Assembly (NCBI RefSeq): GCF_012844235.1
Contig: NZ_JABAGR010000007.1
Location: forward strand, 62,001 to 126,000
Length of the DNA stretch: 64,000 bases
Direction of reading: 5' to 3'
Source of the DNA: Parafannyhessea umbonata
Lineage (GTDB): Bacteria; Actinomycetota; Coriobacteriia; Coriobacteriales; Atopobiaceae
Numbering within the stretch: the first letter of the stretch is position 1; the number at the start of each line of letters is the position of its first letter. The notes under the pieces were generated by a model that was not told the DNA's origin, did no database searches, and saw only the letters and a program-made list of their open reading frames with translations. The position numbers and the translations under genes were made by a program. This document shows positions 27,185 to 35,942 of this stretch, piece after piece.

Positions 27185-28804
27185 ATGCGAGTGGGTGACG
27201 TTCTCGAGGCAGGCATGGGTCCCATGGGGAAGAGGCAGGCGCGCGGCGTGCCCGCCCGCATCTGCGTCGCACTTGTGGCGGCGATGGCGGCGCTTGCCCT
27301 GCTCGTGGGCCACGCGTTGGCCGCGGAGCCGGCGGAGCAAGGCGGTGCCGTCACCGTCGTCGCTGCCGGAAAGGCGCGTACGTACGAGGCATACAGGCTC
27401 TTCTCCGCCCGCGTCGGCAAAGGGGGGAAGGTGTCGGGCGCGTCGTGGGACGGCTGCATGGGCGCCGCATTCTACCGCGGGCTGGGCACGTTCGCGAACG
27501 CGCAGGATGCGCTGGTCGCGGTCGTGCGGGGCGCCCGCGGTGACGATGCCGCGAGCTACCTGGAAAGGCTTGCGGCCCTTGCCGTGGACGACGGGGAGTC
27601 CAGGCCCGTCAAGAGCGTCCGCTCGGGAAGGGCGACGCGGCTTGGGGAAGGCGTCTGGCTCCTCGTCTGCAAGGATTCGCAGCCGATTCTCCTTACGCTT
27701 GGGGGTGACGACGTGGTCGTGAACGAGAAGGGCGTCCGTCCGGGCGTTCAGAAGGAGATCCTGGTGCGCGGAGCCGACGGGACGGGACTTCGTGCGAAGG
27801 AGGCGAGCGCGTCCGCGGGAGACGCCGTGAGGTTCGTGCTGACGGGGACGCTTCCAAGCGACTATGGCGCGTACCGTGCGTACAGGTACGCGTTCGAGGA
27901 TCGCGCGAGCGCCGCGATCAGGCCGGACGCCGACTCCGTTCGCGTTGCCGTGGTGCGGGCTGACGGTTCGAGGAAGGCCGTTGACGACGGATTCGAGGTG
28001 CACGTGACCGGGGGCGTGCTCACGGTCGAGTTCGCAGACCTGAAGAAGTCGTGCCCCAAGCTTGCGTTCGGGGATAGGCTGGAGGTCTCGTACGAGGCGC
28101 GCCTTCGCGCGGCCGAGGCAGGCATTGGCTTCGACGTTGGGAACGAGAACGAGGCAGTGGTCAAGTTTTCCGATTCCGCGGCCACGGGAGGGGTGGGCGA
28201 GAGCGCCCCGGACAGCGCGGCCGTATATTCCTTCGCCGTCAGGGCGGTGAAGGTGGACGAGGACGGAAAGAGGGTTCCCGGAGCGGCGTTTACGCTGCAG
28301 CGGGAGGATGGCAGGTACCTATCGCCAGAAGGCGAATGGGTGGACGACGCGGCCTCGGCGGCTCTCGATTGCGACGAGGACGGGACGGTCGTGTTCCGTG
28401 CGCTTGATGCGGGCTCGTATCGACTTCGCGAGGTGAGGGCGCCGAGGGGATTCCTCGGCCTTGCGAAGGACGCGACCATCGATGTCAGGGCCGACTTGGG
28501 TCAAAAGAGGCTTGGGGCGACGTGCGAGGGCGATGGGGTGCGCCTTTCGACGGTCAACGCAGGGTCCGGCACGGTCGATGTGACGGTGAGGAACGCCCGG
28601 GAAGCCAAGGCGGGTGTCGCCAGTCCAGGCGTGCCGAAAACCGGTGACGACGGGCAGGGGCGCCTCGCCGCGGCTTCCGCGTTGGCGGCCGCGATGATGG
28701 CCTTGGGGCTTGCGAGGAAGCTGGCTTCTGACGACAGGATTCTTGGGACGGGAGAAGTACGAGGGCGGGAGGCGACTCGCGTTGCGGACCATGCGTCCTC
28801 GTAG
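27185..28804 (+). CDS. second pilin, VPKTG sorting signal
   Basis: This 539-residue protein is a diverged relative of the upstream pilin: both have a Tyr/Phe-rich start followed by VGKxGxVS and a Trp at the same place. It has a signal peptide (about 10-46), a CnaB domain (AVKVDEDGKRVPGAAFTL to YRLREVRAPRGF, residues 350-430), and a C-terminal sorting signal VPKTG at 483-487 instead of LPxTG, then a membrane segment and an unusually long 25-residue tail. It is likely a minor or basal pilin. AGGAGGG precedes the ATG. The sortase overlaps its end. Confidence 0.8.
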   Translation: MRVGDVLEAGMGPMGKRQARGVPARICVALVAAMAALALLVGHALAAEPAEQGGAVTVVAAGKARTYEAYRLFSARVGKGGKVSGASWDGCMGAAFYRGLGTFANAQDALVAVVRGARGDDAASYLERLAALAVDDGESRPVKSVRSGRATRLGEGVWLLVCKDSQPILLTLGGDDVVVNEKGVRPGVQKEILVRGADGTGLRAKEASASAGDAVRFVLTGTLPSDYGAYRAYRYAFEDRASAAIRPDADSVRVAVVRADGSRKAVDDGFEVHVTGGVLTVEFADLKKSCPKLAFGDRLEVSYEARLRAAEAGIGFDVGNENEAVVKFSDSAATGGVGESAPDSAAVYSFAVRAVKVDEDGKRVPGAAFTLQREDGRYLSPEGEWVDDAASAALDCDEDGTVVFRALDAGSYRLREVRAPRGFLGLAKDATIDVRADLGQKRLGATCEGDGVRLSTVNAGSGTVDVTVRNAREAKAGVASPGVPKTGDDGQGRLAAASALAAAMMALGLARKLASDDRILGTGEVRGREATRVADHASS

Positions 28805-29777
28805 GTCACGGTCCCGGAGTCGCAGGGGGAGAAGACGCCTCCGTAGGGCCCTTCCCGCACTCGGGATGATGGTCAGCATCGCGCTTCTAGCGGCGCCCCT
28901 GGCAATGGACGTGGTCACGTCGGCATTGGCGGGACGCCAGGTGACGTCCATGAGCGACCGCTCTGACGGGATTGATCCGGGGGAGAGGAGGAGGCTGCTG
29001 TTGCAGGCGCGCTCGTACAATCGCGTGCTCGCGGGAGAGCGCACCGAGATTCCGACGAGCGAGATCTGGGACTACGAGCGGCAGCTGAATGGCAAGGACG
29101 GCAGGGTCGTGTCGGGCATAGAGGTGCCAAGCATCGGAGTCCGCCTACCCGTCCGCCTGGGGACTGGCGATGACGTCCTTTCCTCCGGCGTCGGCCACCT
29201 TGAGGGAAGCTCGCTACCCGTGGGAGGAAGATCGACCCATGCGGTGCTGATGGGACACTCTGGCCTCTACGGGAGCAGGATGTTCGACGACATTAGGAAG
29301 CTGAGGAAAGGAGACCACTTCAGGCTCCGTACGCTTGGGAGGACCCTCGAATACGCGGTGGTAGAAACGAGGGTGGTCAAGCCTGAGGGAGTGCGGGGCC
29401 TGAAGGTCTCCGCGGGCGAGGACCTGTGCACGCTTGTCACCTGCACGCCGTATGGCGTGAACGACCACAGGCTGCTGGTGACGGGGAGAAGGACAAGAGC
29501 GAGCGCGGCGGGTAAGGAGCGGGCCTCGGATGGTGTGGCGAACCCTCGGGTGATACCGCTTGCCGCAGGGATGACGACGGCCGCGTTCGGCTGTCTGGCG
29601 AACCGGATTCGGAAGGGACGTAGCGAGAGGAGGCGCGTTGCGTCGTCTCCTCGTCACATGGCCTCAGGAAAGGGAGTCGACAAGCGCCTGGGCGACACGG
29701 AGGCCATCGGTTGCGGCGCTCATGATTCCTCCGGCATATCCAGCCCCCTCGCCGCATGGCCAAAGACCGGCGGTTGA
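28791..29777 (+). CDS. class C (pilin) sortase
   Basis: The protein (328 residues from this start) joins pilin subunits. A very basic N terminus and a membrane segment (about 25-48) are followed by the sortase fold with His156 (LMGHSGL), Cys218 (LVTCTPYG) and Arg227 (HRLLVTG), the class C triad. A second hydrophobic segment near residue 250 is the usual C-terminal anchor. I used the ATG at 28791; a TTG at 28782 has a better-spaced GGGAGG. The frame then runs on for about 60 residues, the last 114 bp antisense to the next gene, suggesting a lost stop or frameshift. Confidence 0.85.
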   Translation: MRPRRSRSRSRRGRRRLRRALPALGMMVSIALLAAPLAMDVVTSALAGRQVTSMSDRSDGIDPGERRRLLLQARSYNRVLAGERTEIPTSEIWDYERQLNGKDGRVVSGIEVPSIGVRLPVRLGTGDDVLSSGVGHLEGSSLPVGGRSTHAVLMGHSGLYGSRMFDDIRKLRKGDHFRLRTLGRTLEYAVVETRVVKPEGVRGLKVSAGEDLCTLVTCTPYGVNDHRLLVTGRRTRASAAGKERASDGVANPRVIPLAAGMTTAAFGCLANRIRKGRSERRRVASSPRHMASGKGVDKRLGDTEAIGCGAHDSSGISSPLAAWPKTGG

Positions 29778-31331
29778 GACGGACCTGCAGTCCTTGCCGC
29801 GTGTCACGCGTATGGGCGAGCTCGACCGCGTCTCCACGCCGGTAAGAACCGCGTCCGCCGTCTCGAAGCCATGCAGCTGTCGGTTCATCTTCGGGATCGA
29901 GCCGCGCAGCGTCTCGGTGATGTAGGAGGGGAGGCACGTCGTGACGTCACCCCAGCTCACGCCACGCGGGTACGTCGGTACGACGTTTCCCACGGCAGTC
30001 GACGGCGTTCCCTGGAGGAAGTCTGCGACGAGCTGGGCAGGCGCGACATAAGATCCGCCGCCGGCCTCGAAAGCGAGGCGCTCGCAGCGGCGCTGTAGCT
30101 CGACGCCGGCAAGAACGTCGTCTCCGGGGAGGTCCGTCGGGAACACGTTGGCGAGAAAGCCGGAGTTGGCATTCGTCCCGGCACGGTCGGAGAGACTCAT
30201 CCCGTTCGTTACGACGCCGCCCGGCTCACTGGCGGCGGCAACGACATAGCCGCCCGGGCACATGCAAAACGAGAACGCGCTGCGGTCGTTGTCGAGGTGG
30301 GCGACGAGCTTGTAGGGAGCGGCGCCCAAGGCCGGGTGTCCCGCAAAGGGTCCGTATTGGGATCGGTCGATCATGGACTGGAGGTGCTCTATGCGAACGC
30401 CCATCGCGAACGTCTTCCGCTCGAGCGTGACGTCACGGTCTCGAAGCAGCTCGAACACGTCGCGGGCGGAATGTCCGCACGCGATCACGAGGTTGTCAAC
30501 GGGAACCCTTTCCTCGACGAGAAGCCCCGATTCGTCGTGGTGCTCCAGCGTGACCGATGTGACGTGCGGCGTAGGGGACTGCGATATCCCCATGTCGGTC
30601 ATGCGGCACCCGAGCCTCACCTCACCGCCGAGGGATTCGATACTCTGCAGGATGTGCGTGACGACCGTTGGCAGGACGTCGCTACCCACGTGCGGCTTGG
30701 CATCCCAGAGTATCTCCTGCGAGGCGCCCGCGTCGACGAGCGTCTGCAGTATGAACCTGTGCGCCGGGCTTTTCGTGCCGGTCGAAAGCTTGCCGTCAGA
30801 GAAGGTCCCCGCGCCTCCGAGACCGAATTGGATGTTTGACTCTGGGTCGAGCTCACCTGTCTCGTTGAAGTGCTCAATGGCCTTCGTCCTGCGCGTCGCG
30901 TCCTGGCCACGCTCTACGAGAAGTGGCCTCAGCCCTGCGTTCGCGAGCGAGAGCGCGCAGAAGAGGCCGGCACATCCCGCCCCGATTACGATTGGTCTGC
31001 TTGCCGCGGTCGTGCCGAAATGGGCTGGAAGCCCAAACGCCTTGTCCGTGGAAGGACGCACGCCCTTCTCGGCACGACGGGCACGAAGCCTTGCGAGAAG
31101 CGCCCTCTCGGCGTTGGCACCTCCCCTCAGGGAAACGCGCACCGTATACGTGAAGTGGACGTCGCTCTTCTTGCGAGCGTCTATGGAGCGCTTGCGGGGA
31201 TCTATGGACAACAGGTCGTCAGGCGCAATGCGGAGCCTATGCAGGACCGCCTTGCGGAGCGAAAGCTCCTCAGTTCGGAGGGTGCCGTCGAGATGGTCGA
31301 CGGGAATCCGTATGGCAGAGATGTCGAGCAC
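29664..31331 (-). CDS. FAD-dependent dehydrogenase, COG2509-like
   Basis: The 555-residue flavoprotein has a small N-terminal domain (1-105), the dinucleotide motif VIGAGCAGLFCA near residue 115, a loop GLGGAGTFSDGKLS near residue 170 typical of this uncharacterised family, and a C-terminal GEGAGYAGGIMSAA that closes the FAD site. The substrate is unknown; some relatives are annotated as involved in redox of large hydrophobic molecules. The start is GTG with GGAGA upstream. It follows the YhiN-like gene by 64 bp in the apbC operon and its 3' end overlaps the sortase frame. Confidence 0.82.
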   Translation of the reverse strand: MLDISAIRIPVDHLDGTLRTEELSLRKAVLHRLRIAPDDLLSIDPRKRSIDARKKSDVHFTYTVRVSLRGGANAERALLARLRARRAEKGVRPSTDKAFGLPAHFGTTAASRPIVIGAGCAGLFCALSLANAGLRPLLVERGQDATRRTKAIEHFNETGELDPESNIQFGLGGAGTFSDGKLSTGTKSPAHRFILQTLVDAGASQEILWDAKPHVGSDVLPTVVTHILQSIESLGGEVRLGCRMTDMGISQSPTPHVTSVTLEHHDESGLLVEERVPVDNLVIACGHSARDVFELLRDRDVTLERKTFAMGVRIEHLQSMIDRSQYGPFAGHPALGAAPYKLVAHLDNDRSAFSFCMCPGGYVVAAASEPGGVVTNGMSLSDRAGTNANSGFLANVFPTDLPGDDVLAGVELQRRCERLAFEAGGGSYVAPAQLVADFLQGTPSTAVGNVVPTYPRGVSWGDVTTCLPSYITETLRGSIPKMNRQLHGFETADAVLTGVETRSSSPIRVTRGKDCRSVSTAGLWPCGEGAGYAGGIMSAATDGLRVAQALVDSLS

Positions 31332-31395
31332 GTTTTCTCCAGTCTATGCAGACTTGCCCCCTCCCTGACGACCGATGGCCTGGGAGGGGACGCGA

Positions 31396-32688
31396 CTATC
31401 TGGTTACGGCGGCCGCGCCTGCGACCATTCCGCTCTTCCAAGCCCACGAGAGGTTGAACCCTCCGCATTCCCCATCGACGTCGAGCGCCTCGCCTGTGGC
31501 GAAGAGTCCTGGTACGGAGGTGCACTCGAGCGTCTTGGTTGAGAACTGGTTCGTGCGAAGCCCGCCGCGCAGCACCTGGGCCTGCTCGTGCCCGGTCGTC
31601 CCCGTTGCCCTCAGCGGGTAGCTCTTCGCAAGGGCCATGAGCGACTCCGAGTCGCTTGCGGGTTTGTCCCGTCCGGCGTCTTCGAGCGTCCAGCGGCTGC
31701 GCGCAAGTCCCTCGAGCACCGAGGCGATGTCTGGGTCGAGCACCCCGTCGAGGCAGCCTTCCTCGAACGAGCCGTGAGCGAACGGGTCAACCATCTGCTG
31801 CAGCTCGCTCTTGGTGAGATCTGGAAGGAGGTCAAGCTCGACAAGGTCGCCCGGAACGACCTGACGGGACATGTTGAACACGACGATGCCAGAAAGGCCG
31901 TAGTTCCTGAGAAGGACCTCGCCGCGCTCGCTCCACACGGGGAAGGCGGTGTGCGTGAGCTGCGCGCGTACATGCAGCCTCCGGCCGTCCAGTTCGAGGA
32001 TGGGGTTGGGCTCGCAGCCGACGGGACAGAGGACGGGCTGCGCGGGATTCGACTCGAGGCCAAGCGAGCCTGCCACATCGAAGTCGTGCGTGCGCTGCGT
32101 GCCTCCGGTCGATATGACGAGGCTCCTCGCCTGAACCGCGCGCTCCGCCCCGCCGGCAAACTCCTCGCGGTACGTGATAGCAAAGCCCCCGTCCGTCCGG
32201 GATGCCCCCACGACGCTTCTTGCGCATGCGATGGTCACGCCGGCGGAAGCGGCGCGTCGCAGGAGGACGTTCCTTACCGACGTCGCGCGCCGCGAGAGGG
32301 GGTAGAGCCTCTCCTCCTCCAGGCACCAGCGCATGTTGCACTGGCGGAAGAAGGCGAGGATGTCCCCGAGCGGGTCGTCGCCGAAGACGGCCTGTACGAA
32401 CGCGGGGTCGTTGTAGTACTTCGGCGCGAGGCCGACGTTGCTGAAGTTGCACCGTCCGTTGCCTGTGGCGAGTATGGGCCGCCCGCATTCGGGCGAGGAC
32501 TCCAGGAGCAGGACGTTTGCGCCCTTCTCGCCCGCGCAGATTGCGGCGACGAGGCCGGATGCCCCGCCGCCGACCACGACGACGTCGTATGAGGTGGCGA
32601 CGTCTACCACCGCCGCTGCCTGGAGCCTGCGCTCCCGCAGCTTTGCGCGGGAGACGCGCCTCCGCCTGCCAGTGCCGTCCTGTGACAT
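31396..32688 (-). CDS. HI0933/YhiN-family flavoprotein
   Basis: The 430-residue protein has a basic N-terminal extension, then VVGGGASGLVAAI (FAD binding, near residue 38) and the family hallmark GRPILATGNGRCNFSN near residue 68. ECGGFNLSWAWKSG at the C terminus completes the family pattern. Members are often annotated as aminoacetone oxidases, but their true reaction is unsettled. The ATG lies 3 bp after the apbC stop, so the genes are translationally linked. Confidence 0.85.
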   Translation of the reverse strand: MSQDGTGRRRRVSRAKLRERRLQAAAVVDVATSYDVVVVGGGASGLVAAICAGEKGANVLLLESSPECGRPILATGNGRCNFSNVGLAPKYYNDPAFVQAVFGDDPLGDILAFFRQCNMRWCLEEERLYPLSRRATSVRNVLLRRAASAGVTIACARSVVGASRTDGGFAITYREEFAGGAERAVQARSLVISTGGTQRTHDFDVAGSLGLESNPAQPVLCPVGCEPNPILELDGRRLHVRAQLTHTAFPVWSERGEVLLRNYGLSGIVVFNMSRQVVPGDLVELDLLPDLTKSELQQMVDPFAHGSFEEGCLDGVLDPDIASVLEGLARSRWTLEDAGRDKPASDSESLMALAKSYPLRATGTTGHEQAQVLRGGLRTNQFSTKTLECTSVPGLFATGEALDVDGECGGFNLSWAWKSGMVAGAAAVTR

Positions 32689-32691
32689 GCG

Positions 32692-33534
32692 CTATGCCTC
32701 CACCGCGGAGACCGCCTCGGGGATGAGACCCTCGGGGAGCTCGGACTCGAACGTGCCGGCATCGCAGCTTGCGGCGACCTTGGGGTCGATGGGGATGCGA
32801 CCGAGGTCGGCGACCTTGAACTCGTCCACGATTTCTTGCAGGTGCGAGGGGCCGAAGGGCTCGAGCCTGTGGCCGCACTCCGGGCACTCCATGTAGCTCA
32901 TGTTCTCGACCACGCCGAGGACGGGGACGTTCATCATGGCCGCCATCTTCACGGCCTTGCCGACGATGACCTGGACCAGGTCCTGCGGGGAGCTTACGAT
33001 CACGACGCCCTCGATTGGCAGCGACTGGAAGACGGTGAGCGCGACGTCGCCGGTTCCCGGGGGCATGTCGACGAGCAGGTAGTCGATGTCGCCCCAGAGC
33101 GTGTCCTCGTAGAACTGCTTGAGCGCCCCCATGAGCATGGGGCCGCGCCAGAGCACGGGGTCGTTCTCGTTTTCGAGGACGAGGTTGGTGCTCATGATCT
33201 TGATGCCACCCTTGGACTGGGCGGGGATGATCTTGTCGCCCTGCCCGAAGACGCGCAGGCCGGAAAGGCCGAACATCTTGGGGATGGACGGGCCGGTGAT
33301 GTCGGCGTCCAGGATGCCGACCTTGTGGCCCTTACGTGCGAGCTCGGTCGCGAGGATGCCGGTCACGAGCGACTTGCCGACGCCGCCCTTGCCGGAAATC
33401 ACGCCGATCACGTGCTTGATGCTGGACTGGTCGTTCACCTGGTACAGCTCGGGTCCCTCGTGCTTGGGACGGTTGCCAAAGATCTGGTCGACCTCGTCCT
33501 TGATGGCATCCCTGTCGATGTCGTTCTCTGCCAT
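32692..33534 (-). CDS. apbC: Mrp/ApbC Fe-S cluster carrier ATPase
   Basis: This 280-residue P-loop protein has the deviant Walker A GKGGVGKS near residue 48, DADITGPS, DMPPGTGDVALT and the CPEC pair near residue 223 that bridges a [4Fe-4S] cluster between subunits. It delivers clusters to apo-proteins. It is the first gene of a minus-strand operon with two flavoproteins, transcribed from a near-consensus promoter. AGGAGAGG precedes the ATG. Unusually no suf or isc genes are adjacent. Confidence 0.93.
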   Translation of the reverse strand: MAENDIDRDAIKDEVDQIFGNRPKHEGPELYQVNDQSSIKHVIGVISGKGGVGKSLVTGILATELARKGHKVGILDADITGPSIPKMFGLSGLRVFGQGDKIIPAQSKGGIKIMSTNLVLENENDPVLWRGPMLMGALKQFYEDTLWGDIDYLLVDMPPGTGDVALTVFQSLPIEGVVIVSSPQDLVQVIVGKAVKMAAMMNVPVLGVVENMSYMECPECGHRLEPFGPSHLQEIVDEFKVADLGRIPIDPKVAASCDAGTFESELPEGLIPEAVSAVEA

Positions 33535-33624
33535 GTGTCACCTCTCCTGTGCGAATGTCGACGGCCGCGCATGCGTGCCGTCGGGACTGATTTCAGTCTA
33601 GAGCTTGCCCAACATGTACGGGCA

Positions 33625-33653
33625 ATTATAGGCGCAGGCCGCCCGCCACCCAA
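33625..33653 (-). promoter_or_regulatory. promoter of the apbC operon
   Basis: On the minus strand TTGGGT (33653-33648) and a perfect TATAAT (33630-33625) are 17 bp apart, about 90 bp before the apbC start. This is the best consensus match on this strand. Confidence 0.75.
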
Positions 33654-33783
33654 TATCCACCGCTCGGAGAACGCTGCGATGGAGCGCGTATGGGAGGTGA
33701 AAGTAGAGCATCTCCGCAGGTAGAATGTACGTATCCGGTTTCCGTCCGGCATTGCGGTTCCCGCTGGTGCGGGGGGTAGTGAC

Positions 33784-34305
33784 ATGAGAGGAAACGCTTC
33801 GGTCCAAAAGGCAACTGCAAGGAAAGATCGCGCAGGATCGCGTAGCATCGCTGCACTCGTTCTGGGCGTGCTGATCGTTGCGCTTGCGAGGGCGAACCTG
33901 TATGGCGAGGGCGGGATGGGCTACGAGCTCTACGCGACCTTGACGTCTGACGCGGGCGGCAGCGCGCTTGCCCCGGCGTTCTGGGTGGCGGTGGCGACGG
34001 TCGGGACGACCTATGCCGTGGCGGGAGCGGTCGGCATCCTGGCAACGTTCGCGCGCGGCCGCGGGGTGGGTGCCGGTGCGGTGGCGACGGCGTCCCGGGC
34101 GCTGCGCATTGTGGCGGCCGTGCTGGCAGCTGCTCCCATGTGCGTGTTCGTGCTGGCGCTGCCGCCGGTCGAGGCCTTGCGACAGACGTTCATGCCCGTT
34201 CTGCTTGGCATGTATCAGACGGCCTCGGTCGCCGGCGTCGTGCCGCTGTACGCGCTCGTGGCAGGCATCGTGCTTGGGGCGGCGCTCCTGCGCGACGCCC
34301 GCTGA
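33784..34305 (+). CDS. four-pass membrane protein, unknown function
   Basis: This 173-residue protein has a basic N-terminal tail (1-22) and four hydrophobic segments (about 24-42, 63-88, 104-125 and 140-165). It has no recognised domain or charged residue in the membrane to suggest a transport mechanism. GGGGGG precedes the ATG and a possible -10 (TAGAAT) lies at 33721. It converges on pdxT with a gap of 15 bp. Confidence 0.65.
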   Translation: MRGNASVQKATARKDRAGSRSIAALVLGVLIVALARANLYGEGGMGYELYATLTSDAGGSALAPAFWVAVATVGTTYAVAGAVGILATFARGRGVGAGAVATASRALRIVAAVLAAAPMCVFVLALPPVEALRQTFMPVLLGMYQTASVAGVVPLYALVAGIVLGAALLRDAR

Positions 34306-34320
34306 GCGCGGTCTGCCCGC

Positions 34321-34890
34321 CTACAGCGAGAGGAACAGCCGGTGCATCCTGAGGTCGTCGTCGAGCTCCGGGTGAAACGCGACGCCGAGCTGTGCGCCCT
34401 GCCGCACGGCCACGGGACTTGATCCAACGCGGGCGAGAATGTCGACCCCCTTGCCCGTGTGCGTGATCTTGGGCGCGCGTATGAACGTCATCGGCACATC
34501 CGCGCCGACGCCGGAGACTTCCTCCGTCGCGTGGAAGCTCCCGAGCTGGCGCCCGTACGAGTTGCGCTCCACCGTCACGTCCAGCGTCTCGAGGCGCGGT
34601 ACATGCTTGTCGTCAAGCGCCTCGAGACGTCGTGCCAGCAGGATGAGCCCCGCGCACGTTCCCAGCACGGGCATGCCGTCGCATATGCGCTCTCGTATGG
34701 GGCAGAGCATCCCCAGCTCGCGGAGGAGCTTGCCCTGCACGGTCGACTCGCCGCCCGGAAGCACCAGACGGTCGAACGGCCTCAGGAGGTCGCTTGCGTC
34801 CCTGAGTTCGAAGCTCTTCTCGCCCAGCTCCGCGAGGCGAGCCTCGTGCTCCGCGAACGCCCCCTGCAGCGCAAGCACTGCGGTCGCCAT
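34321..34890 (-). CDS. pdxT: pyridoxal 5'-phosphate synthase glutaminase
   Basis: The 189-residue class I glutaminase frees ammonia for PdxS. Cys79 in GTCAGLILLA is the nucleophile, and HPEL near residue 171 supplies the His-Glu of the triad. GGEST near residue 46 is a family marker. Its ATG overlaps the pdxS stop in TAATG, so the subunits are coupled. The much longer frame upstream is a shadow of pdxS. Confidence 0.95.
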   Translation of the reverse strand: MATAVLALQGAFAEHEARLAELGEKSFELRDASDLLRPFDRLVLPGGESTVQGKLLRELGMLCPIRERICDGMPVLGTCAGLILLARRLEALDDKHVPRLETLDVTVERNSYGRQLGSFHATEEVSGVGADVPMTFIRAPKITHTGKGVDILARVGSSPVAVRQGAQLGVAFHPELDDDLRMHRLFLSL

Positions 34891-35795
34891 TACTTGCCCC
34901 TCTCTGCCATCAGCAGCTCGATCTCGTCCTTGTTGATGCCGACCATCGCCTCGCCGAGGTTCTTGGACAGCGCGGCGACCTTCTCCGGGTCGTCGTAGTT
35001 CGTGACGGCGCCCACGATCGCCCTCGCGCGCTTCGCGGGGTTGCCGCTCTTGAAGATGCCGGAGCCCACGAACACGCCCTCGGCCCCCAGCTGCATCATG
35101 AGCGCCGCGTCCGCGGGCGTGGCAATGCCGCCCGCGGCGAAGTTCACGACGGGCAGGCGGCCGCCGTCGTGAACCTCCCGCACGAGCTCCACGGGCACCT
35201 GCAGGCGCTTCGCCTCCTCGAAGAGCTCGTCTGCGCGAAGGCTCGCAACGTGACGGATCTGTGCGTTTATCAGGCGCATGTGGCTCACGGCCTGCACCAC
35301 GTCGCCCGTGCCCGGCTCGCCCTTCGTGCGGATCATGCTCGCGCCCTCCGCAATGCGACGCAGCGCCTCTCCCAGGTCGCGCGCCCCGCACACGAACGGC
35401 ACGGCAAACTGTGTCTTGTCGATGTGGAACACGTCGTCCGCGGGGGAGAGCACCTCGGACTCGTCGATGTAGTCGATGTCGATGGTCTGAAGCACCTGCG
35501 CCTCCGCGAAGTGCCCTATGCGGCACTTCGCCATCACGGGGATGGACACGGCCTGCTGTATGCCGAAGATCATGGCGGGGTCGCTCATGCGGCTGACGCC
35601 GCCGGCCGCGCGGATGTCCGCCGGGATGCGCTCCAGCGCCATCACGGCGCACGCGCCTGCCTCCTCTGCGACGCGCGCCTGCTCCGGCGTCGTCACGTCC
35701 ATGATGACGCCGCCCTTCAGCATCTGGGCCAGCTCGCGGTTGAGCTTGGCGCGCTCCGGTCCGGGCGTGGGGACGTTCTTCTCGCCTGTGGTCAT
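34890..35795 (-). CDS. pdxS: pyridoxal 5'-phosphate synthase lyase subunit
   Basis: The 301-residue barrel enzyme makes PLP from ribose 5-phosphate, glyceraldehyde 3-phosphate and ammonia. The catalytic Lys is Lys90 in MAKCRIGH, with the second lysine in [11 protein letters not shown] chose ATG at 35795 because AGAAGGAGG lies just upstream; an 11-codon N-terminal extension is possible. With pdxT it forms the deoxyxylulose-independent PLP pathway. The divergent pdxR gene should control it. Confidence 0.96.
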   Translation of the reverse strand: MTTGEKNVPTPGPERAKLNRELAQMLKGGVIMDVTTPEQARVAEEAGACAVMALERIPADIRAAGGVSRMSDPAMIFGIQQAVSIPVMAKCRIGHFAEAQVLQTIDIDYIDESEVLSPADDVFHIDKTQFAVPFVCGARDLGEALRRIAEGASMIRTKGEPGTGDVVQAVSHMRLINAQIRHVASLRADELFEEAKRLQVPVELVREVHDGGRLPVVNFAAGGIATPADAALMMQLGAEGVFVGSGIFKSGNPAKRARAIVGAVTNYDDPEKVAALSKNLGEAMVGINKDEIELLMAERGK

Positions 35796-35832
35796 GCTTC
35801 CTCCTTCTGGGTCTGCCTGCGTTTGCATGACC

Positions 35833-35911
35833 GGTAGGTTAGGGTACGTCTGATATTATGAAAACGTCCAAATCGTAATAGATTGGTAGGACCAGAATAA
35901 GGCCAGACCAG
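35833..35911. promoter_or_regulatory. pdxS-pdxR divergent control region
   Basis: The 147-bp gap has an AT-rich core (35850-35884). GGTAGG recurs at 35833-35838 and 35885-35890, and ACCAG at 35891-35895 and 35907-35911. MocR-type PdxR proteins bind direct repeats here in other Gram-positives, so these are candidate operators. Confidence 0.35.
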
Positions 35912-35942
35912 CGTGGCCGATAATGCCAGACGGGAGGTGCCA

